Positions 58,629 through 64,000 of a DNA stretch of 64,000 bases are shown piece after piece; positions within the stretch are counted from its first letter, which is position 1; each line of letters begins with the position of its first letter. The position numbers and the translations under genes were made by a program. The stretch lies in the NCBI RefSeq assembly GCF_011378905.1, contig NZ_WTPY01000013.1:55945-119944 (forward strand). Direction: 5' to 3'. The stretch comes from Paraglaciecola sp. 20A4. GTDB lineage: Bacteria > Pseudomonadota > Gammaproteobacteria > Enterobacterales > Alteromonadaceae. Below the pieces are notes generated by a model. That model ran no database searches. It was not told the origin of the DNA and was given only the letters and a program-made list of their open reading frames with translations.

Positions 58629-59318
58629 ATGAACCTCACAATTGATGAACTTAAAAACAAACGACTCATCTGGCAAGCAAATCAGGTCAGTGGTGCACAA
58701 AATACTCTTCCTAGTGGTTTCGAAGCATTAGATGCACATTTACAAGGTGGTCTGCCCGAACGAGGCGTTGTGGATATCAGTACGGCAATCGGTATTGGTG
58801 AGTTACGTTTATTACTGCCCAGTTTTGTACTGCGTCAGCAAAGTAGCGAGAAGTTACTCGTGTTTATTGCACCGCCCGTTCGCTTAAATGGTCCTATGTT
58901 ATTGCAGCTAGGTTTTGACTTAACCCGCATCCTCATTATTGAACCGAAAAATGCTAAAGATGCATTATGGTCAGCAGAGCAATGTTTAAAAAGTGGCTGT
59001 TGTGAAGGCGTATTTCTTTGGCATCAATCTGTAGAAATTCATCAAGCGAAGCGACTTCAATTCGCCGCAGAAACGGGTGGTGCACTGAGTATCATCATTC
59101 GCCAGAAAACCCATGAACACTTCTCACTCCCGGTTTCATTAACGATGGATCTTGCAGCTGCTCCGGAAGGTATTGACGTGACGATTACGAAACGCAAAGG
59201 TGGCAGTCACAGTGAGCCGTTTGTCGTTAACATGGTTAAGGCATGGCCTGCTCTCACACGTCGATTGCCCATAAGAAAAAATATACCACTTGCCACCATC
59301 CATAGCCTGACTGATTAG
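58629..59318 (+). CDS. imuA: ImuA, RecA-like mutasome accessory protein
   Basis: 229 residues. The order is a RecA-like core with LPSGFEALDAHLQGGLPERGVVDIS at about 27-50. The region that would be Walker A reads STAIGIGELRLLLP and lacks GKT, so ATP binding is doubtful. Further blocks are FIAPPVRLNGPMLLQLGFDLTRILII and ALSIIIRQKTHEH. In Caulobacter and Pseudomonas-type systems ImuA works with ImuB and DnaE2 in SOS-induced translesion synthesis. The operon is headed by a LexA box. It is followed by imuB after 8 bases. Confidence 0.9.
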   Translation: MNLTIDELKNKRLIWQANQVSGAQNTLPSGFEALDAHLQGGLPERGVVDISTAIGIGELRLLLPSFVLRQQSSEKLLVFIAPPVRLNGPMLLQLGFDLTRILIIEPKNAKDALWSAEQCLKSGCCEGVFLWHQSVEIHQAKRLQFAAETGGALSIIIRQKTHEHFSLPVSLTMDLAAAPEGIDVTITKRKGGSHSEPFVVNMVKAWPALTRRLPIRKNIPLATIHSLTD

Positions 59319-59326
59319 TCTGTAGC

Positions 59327-60736
59327 ATGCACTCTTTATGGTTATATTTACATTTTCCTAATCTGCAGTTGGATTCCTACGCTCTTGAAGAACGCGCTAT
59401 AACGTCTCCTTTGGTAATACTGGATTCAACTAACAGCATCGTGCAGTTAAACCAAGCCGCACGAGATTTAGGCATTAATATACAAATGACTTTAGGCACA
59501 GCTGCAGCGTTACATCATGATCTGCAGGTAGTGCCCTTTAACCCCAAAATTGAAGAACAACGCCTAAGCCTAATCGCCCAAAATCTATATTTAATCGTCT
59601 CTGATATTAGTTTTTTTAGCCCGCAGGGATTGCTACTCAAAGTACATAATATGTTGGGATTATATGGTGACTTAAACACACTTTGGGGCATGATAAGAAA
59701 GCAACTTACTTCCCATCATGTTCACTTTTCATATGCATCGGGTCACTCTCCTTTAGCAGCCAAACTACTTGCAGTGAGAGGGTGGAATAAAGTCACTTGT
59801 GAGCATGAAGAAATAAGAAGGGCACTCAAACATATCAACCTGGTTTTTACCGATCTCACTTCAAAAGAGATTGGGAAGCTCAACAGTGTTGGGATAAAAA
59901 CGGTTGAGGAATTATTCTCTGTACCGTTTGGTGATCTCGCTAAACGTTTTGATACTCAAGTAATTACCTATCTCGGTCAACTCAGGGGAGATTTTAAACA
60001 TCCCGTTGATTTTTTTCATCCCAAAGAGCACTTCCAACAATACATTGAATTGCTGTATGAGATAGAACGTAGTGATGTATTAATCAAGCCGATTCAACAT
60101 CTGCTGACGAGTTTGGAGAATTTTTTACTGCAAAGAGACGAACTCACTCAACAGCTACACCTGACCCTTTACCAACGAGATATGCCCCCTTTAAACGTTA
60201 AAATTGGATCACAACAAGGTGAATACAGGGCCCGAACTTGGTCAGCCTTACTTACCTTAAGATTCGAAAGCCTTGTATTGAACGCACCGATTGTCGCTTT
60301 GCAACTAACTACCGGTAAAACGTTTGTCCGCAGTCCTGACAAACAGGACTTATTCCTAGGTAGGCAAGGGGCGGTCTCACGCTTACAACTGGTTTCGTTA
60401 CTCAGTGCAAAACTGGGGGAGAATGTGTTATTTAGCCCTGGTACGATGAATGACTATCGACCCGAATGCGCATCGAAATACACCCCTCCATTAGAAGTAA
60501 ATGAATCAGCTGCTCTTTACCATTCATCCTTGCGGCCAAGTTTACTGCTACCTGTACCAATCATTCTGTCCGAAGTGGTGTCGATCATGCAAGGCCCTGA
60601 ACGGATAAGCACAGGTTGGTGGGATCATCATTCGGTCGTGAGAGACTACTTCATTGCAATGAGTCAAAATGGCCAGTGGTTCTGGATATTTAGAACACCA
60701 GAAAAGCAGTGGTTTTTGCATGGTATATTTAGCTAA
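59327..60736 (+). CDS. imuB: ImuB, Y-family polymerase-like mutasome hub
   Basis: 469 residues. The N-terminus SLWLYLHFPNLQLDSYALEE and the palm/finger region are related to Y-family polymerases, but the catalytic acidic residues are absent: the SIDEA-like position reads VSDISFFSPQG and the first Asp-containing strand is replaced. A helix-hairpin-helix-like KLNSVGIKTVEELFSVPFGDLAKRF follows, then a little-finger-like region and an ImuB C-terminal extension including GRQGAVSRLQLVSLLSAKLG. It is thought to recruit DnaE2 to the clamp. Its stop overlaps the dnaE2 start by one base (TAATG). Confidence 0.92.
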   Translation: MHSLWLYLHFPNLQLDSYALEERAITSPLVILDSTNSIVQLNQAARDLGINIQMTLGTAAALHHDLQVVPFNPKIEEQRLSLIAQNLYLIVSDISFFSPQGLLLKVHNMLGLYGDLNTLWGMIRKQLTSHHVHFSYASGHSPLAAKLLAVRGWNKVTCEHEEIRRALKHINLVFTDLTSKEIGKLNSVGIKTVEELFSVPFGDLAKRFDTQVITYLGQLRGDFKHPVDFFHPKEHFQQYIELLYEIERSDVLIKPIQHLLTSLENFLLQRDELTQQLHLTLYQRDMPPLNVKIGSQQGEYRARTWSALLTLRFESLVLNAPIVALQLTTGKTFVRSPDKQDLFLGRQGAVSRLQLVSLLSAKLGENVLFSPGTMNDYRPECASKYTPPLEVNESAALYHSSLRPSLLLPVPIILSEVVSIMQGPERISTGWWDHHSVVRDYFIAMSQNGQWFWIFRTPEKQWFLHGIFS

Positions 60737-63700
60737 TGCCTCAAAAAAATACTACGCAATATGCCGAATTATTTTGCCAAAGTAATTTTAGTTTTTTACA
60801 GGCTGCCTCTCATCCTGAAGAGCTCATTTCTCAAGCGAATTTTTTAGGTTATCAAGCACTTGCTATTACTGATGAGTGTAGCGTTGCAGGAATAGTACGC
60901 GCTCACTCCGAAATCAAAAAAAAGCAACTCAACATTCGACTAATCGTTGGTAGTTTGTTCCATTTTAATGAAGAGTTAGAGATCATATTATTGTGCCCTA
61001 ATCACAAAGCTTATTCCGAGTTATGTCGGATTATTACCAACGCACGCAGACGGGCTGAAAAGGGCAGTTATCACCTTGAGTTATGGGATTTGAAAACCGC
61101 TAAACATTGCCTCGTCATTTGGATCCCCAAAGGAGATAAAACCCAAGACGATTACTGGGCAAAGTGGTTAACTAAGCATTATGCCAATCGCCTATGGATA
61201 GGTTACCAACGGCACCTCACCTCTAATGAACAAGACTATTTAACACAATGCGAGTTCTTACAACGTCGTTTCCACATTCCCATCACTGCATGTGGTGGCG
61301 TATTAATGCATGAACCCGAACGATACGAGTTACTATGTGTACTAAATGCGATACACAAGGTTAAAAATATAGAACATGTGGTTAATTATATACCACAAAA
61401 TACCGAACGTTCACTTCGTCCGTTAGTTAAATTGAAACGATTATACTCAACCGATTGGTTAGCACAGAGCGTCAATATTGCTCAATTATGCACTTTCGAT
61501 ATGAGTGAGTTAAGTTATCAATACCCCGCTGAGTTGATACCTCAAGGTTCAACTCCTACAGAACATTTACGTAAACTCGTTAAGGCAGGAATGGCAATTC
61601 GTTTTCCAGATGGCGTCACACTTGCTATCAAGCGGATCATCGCCAAAGAGTTAAAACTCATAACTTTGCTTAAGTATGAGTTCTTTTTTTTGACTATTTC
61701 AGACATTGTACAGTTCGCAAAATCAAAAAATATACTCTATCAAGGACGAGGATCGGCGGCCAATTCAGTGGTCTGCTATTGCTTGGAAATTACCGCCGTA
61801 GACCCTAGACAAATATCGGTTTTATTTGAACGATTTATTTCAAAAGAACGAAACGAGCCGCCAGATATTGACGTTGATTTTGAACATGAACGTCGTGAAG
61901 AAATTATCCAATATATCTATAAAAAATATGGCCGTGAACGAACAGCCATAGCGGCAACCGTGATCACCTATCGACAAAAAAGTGCTATTCGTGATGTGGG
62001 TAAAGCATTAGGTATACACGAATCTCAAATAGATTTTTTTATTAAAAACATTAACCGACGCGATAAATCATTGAATTGGCAAGCACAAATAACAGAGCTT
62101 GGACTCGACCCAAGTTCAGGCAAAGGGCAACACTTTATTCAGTTAGTTAATGAAATAAAGGGCTTTCCCAGGCATCTATCACAACATGTCGGTGGTTTTG
62201 TTATTTCTGCCAACCCATTGTACCAATTAGTACCCGTTGAAAACGCCTCTATGGTAAATCGGAGTGTCATTCAGTGGGATAAAGACGATTTGGAAACATT
62301 GGGATTACTTAAGGTCGACGTTCTTGCATTAGGCATGCTAACGGCGATACGTAAAAGTTTCGATCTTATAAGCAACCACCAAAAGAAGGTTATATCCATT
62401 GCAGATATAACTAGGTTGCCAAGTGACGCTGATGTTTACGACATGATCCAACGAGCAGATACGGTGGGTGTTTTTCAAATAGAATCTCGTGCTCAAATGT
62501 CAATGCTGCCAAGACTGCGACCGAAATGTTTTTACGACCTAGTTATTCAGATCGCAATTGTCAGGCCAGGGCCTATTCAAGGTGACATGGTCCACCCTTT
62601 TTTACGCCGCCGTGATGGATTAGAACCTGTTGAGTATCCCTCTAAAGAAGTCGAAACAGTTTTATCACGCACGATGGGCGTGCCAATATTTCAAGAACAG
62701 GTAATTAAGATTGCAATGGTTGCTGCTGGTTTTACTGGCGGCGAAGCAGATCAGTTACGCAGGGCCATGGCGAGTTGGAAAAAAACCGGCGAACTGATTA
62801 AATTCAAGGATAAACTTATCGACGGCATGCTTGCGAGAGGTTACACGTCTCAGTTTGCCGAGCAACTGTACAAACAAATATGTGGGTTCGGTGAGTATGG
62901 CTTCCCTGAATCGCATTCTGCTTCTTTCTCAGTTCTTGCTTATGTATCCTCTTGGTTAAAATATTATTACCCAGAAAGCTTTTACTGTGGTGTATTGAAT
63001 AGCTGGCCTATGGGCTTTTATACACCCGATCAACTGATACAAGATGCAAAGCGTCATCATGTAAAGATACTACCGCTGTGCATCAACTCGTCTAGCTATG
63101 ATCATATACTAGAAAATAGCCACGGTAAGCTGGCTATTCGATTAGGCATAAGACTGGTCAAAGGAGTATCTCGTAATGAAATTGAGCATGTTATCAAAAA
63201 TCGCCCCTTAGACGGATTCAAACAATTAAACGAACTAAAAGACAGCGGCTTGAATAGAGGACATTTAGAAGCGCTAGCCAGCGCTAATGCATTTGAGGCA
63301 ATCAGTGATAATAGATATACCACGAAATGGTTACTAATGAACGCAGAGCCCGATTTACCGCTATTTAAGCAGCTATCTTTAGTCGGCGAGTACACACCAG
63401 ATCAACCCACAACTCTAAATACTGTTCTTGAAGATTATCGTACGACAGGACTTAGCTTAACTTTACATCCTATTCGCATATTAAGTGATGCAAACTTACT
63501 GGGGCGGTACACATCTGCGAGTCATCTGGAGAATATCCAAAATAAATCGGTAGTATCTGTGGTAGGCCTTGTCAAAGGAAGGCAAAGCCCTGGAACAGCT
63601 GCTGGAGTGACCTTTATGACACTTGAGGATGAGACAGGCAATAGCAATGTAATCGTTTGGCAAGCAACGGCTAGGGCACAAAAACAAGCTTATTTAAAAG

Positions 63701-63831
63701 CCAAGATATTGAAGGTCAGCGGTATCTTAGAGCGTGGTGACGGCGGTGTTATCCATATCATAGCCGGTAAGCTGCATGATCTCAGTCACCTTTTCTCGGA
63801 GCTCGAGACCCGTTCCCGCGATTTTCATTAA
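60736..63831 (+). CDS. dnaE2: Error-prone DNA polymerase III alpha subunit DnaE2 (ImuC)
   Basis: 1031 residues, the usual DnaE2 size and shorter than DnaE1. The N-terminal PHP domain begins YAELFCQSNFSFLQAASHPEELI. The C-family catalytic Asp pair is PDIDVDFEHERREE and the third Asp lies in LLKVDVLALGML. The finger domain and a C-terminal OB fold (VVSVVGLVKGRQSPGTAAGVTFMTLEDETG) are complete. It performs mutagenic bypass synthesis with ImuA and ImuB, under LexA. No terminator follows; an IS end begins about 107 bases after the stop. Confidence 0.95.
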   Translation: MPQKNTTQYAELFCQSNFSFLQAASHPEELISQANFLGYQALAITDECSVAGIVRAHSEIKKKQLNIRLIVGSLFHFNEELEIILLCPNHKAYSELCRIITNARRRAEKGSYHLELWDLKTAKHCLVIWIPKGDKTQDDYWAKWLTKHYANRLWIGYQRHLTSNEQDYLTQCEFLQRRFHIPITACGGVLMHEPERYELLCVLNAIHKVKNIEHVVNYIPQNTERSLRPLVKLKRLYSTDWLAQSVNIAQLCTFDMSELSYQYPAELIPQGSTPTEHLRKLVKAGMAIRFPDGVTLAIKRIIAKELKLITLLKYEFFFLTISDIVQFAKSKNILYQGRGSAANSVVCYCLEITAVDPRQISVLFERFISKERNEPPDIDVDFEHERREEIIQYIYKKYGRERTAIAATVITYRQKSAIRDVGKALGIHESQIDFFIKNINRRDKSLNWQAQITELGLDPSSGKGQHFIQLVNEIKGFPRHLSQHVGGFVISANPLYQLVPVENASMVNRSVIQWDKDDLETLGLLKVDVLALGMLTAIRKSFDLISNHQKKVISIADITRLPSDADVYDMIQRADTVGVFQIESRAQMSMLPRLRPKCFYDLVIQIAIVRPGPIQGDMVHPFLRRRDGLEPVEYPSKEVETVLSRTMGVPIFQEQVIKIAMVAAGFTGGEADQLRRAMASWKKTGELIKFKDKLIDGMLARGYTSQFAEQLYKQICGFGEYGFPESHSASFSVLAYVSSWLKYYYPESFYCGVLNSWPMGFYTPDQLIQDAKRHHVKILPLCINSSSYDHILENSHGKLAIRLGIRLVKGVSRNEIEHVIKNRPLDGFKQLNELKDSGLNRGHLEALASANAFEAISDNRYTTKWLLMNAEPDLPLFKQLSLVGEYTPDQPTTLNTVLEDYRTTGLSLTLHPIRILSDANLLGRYTSASHLENIQNKSVVSVVGLVKGRQSPGTAAGVTFMTLEDETGNSNVIVWQATARAQKQAYLKAKILKVSGILERGDGGVIHIIAGKLHDLSHLFSELETRSRDFH

Positions 63832-63938
63832 TAGGCTAAAGCAGCGACGCCAATAATCAGTATGCATTTGTTCATATCGTTCATTATACTTCTGATGCGT
63901 TCTTGTTTGATTATATCTCCTGTGAGGCCTCCATCTCA

Positions 63939-64000
63939 GTAAGCGTCTGGTGATCCCACCTAGCGTTTAGCAAATTCCCATGGTAACAGGTGGTCGATGC
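63939..64000 (-). mobile_element. End of an IS66-family insertion sequence (element extends right of the window)
   Basis: GTAAGCGTCTGGTGATCCC (63939-63957) begins with GTAAGCG, the usual terminal sequence of IS66-family elements. A minus-strand reading frame ending IDHLLPWEFAKR at 63960 stops just inside this end, where the tnpC transposase gene ends in IS66. The outer flank CCATCTCA (63931-63938) would be one 8-base target duplication; the other copy is outside the window. Confidence 0.72.
63960..64000 (-). CDS. C-terminal codons of an IS66 TnpC transposase (partial)
   Basis: Only 12 residues plus stop (TAG) are visible: IDHLLPWEFAKR. The LLPW block near the C-terminus is typical of IS66 TnpC. 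Too short to judge if the element is intact. Confidence 0.6.
   Translation of the reverse strand, partial: IDHLLPWEFAKR

Overview
The window looks like chromosome of a marine gammaproteobacterium of the Alteromonadales (Paraglaciecola/Glaciecola/Alteromonas type). The evidence is close gammaproteobacterial housekeeping orthologues (ArcA, TrmB, MutY, YggX, Rep, UbiA/UbiC/UbiK, GlpG, SlmA), moderate G+C, a PEP-CTERM protein, a periplasmic LigE-type DNA ligase, a cytochrome c5 and several c-di-GMP proteins. The assignment is inference from gene content, not from a database search.

Layout. 1-7.5 kb: truncated dsbD, fxsA, arcA, an orphan sensor kinase, a small Cys protein with glgA, then trmB-rsmC. 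7.5-15.4 kb: an alpha/beta hydrolase, mutY, a TetR-controlled RND efflux cassette that ends in a tiny membrane protein resembling E. coli AcrZ, yggX and tRNA-Phe. 15.6-22.2 kb: SulP transporter with a universal stress protein, a PEP-CTERM metzincin with a small secreted protein, LigE, cytochrome c5. 22.2-39 kb: a GAF-GAF-GGDEF-degenerate EAL protein, rep, ubiK, a chemoreceptor, ubiCA, a secreted FliL-like protein, kbl-tdh-glpE-glpG, and a three-gene module (PstS-like binding protein, outer-membrane barrel, membrane GGDEF-EAL protein).

39-51 kb is the ancient waaA-coaD-mutM-rpmG-rpmB-radC-coaBC-slmA cluster. It is interrupted by surface-polysaccharide genes (GT4 glycosyltransferase, Kdo kinase, Wzi, a CDP-glycerol glycerophosphotransferase-like protein), and dut is missing from its usual place before slmA. 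51-57.3 kb: two divergent DUF885 metallopeptidase paralogues around an M28 lipoprotein peptidase and a DUF1820 protein. 57.3-64 kb: a hypothetical protein, an EVE-domain protein and the SOS mutasome operon imuA-imuB-dnaE2 with a near-ideal LexA box. The right edge carries the end of an IS66-like insertion sequence, with the last codons of its transposase.

The most notable items are the AcrZ-like ORF overlapping the acrB-type gene, the binding protein/barrel/c-di-GMP module, the M8-like PEP-CTERM protease, the degenerate EAL protein, and the insertion of the RND cassette between mutY and yggX. No rRNA, CRISPR array or prophage was seen. Start codons were moved from the longest possible ORF wherever a Shine-Dalgarno sequence, signal peptide or family alignment favoured a downstream start; this is stated in each entry.
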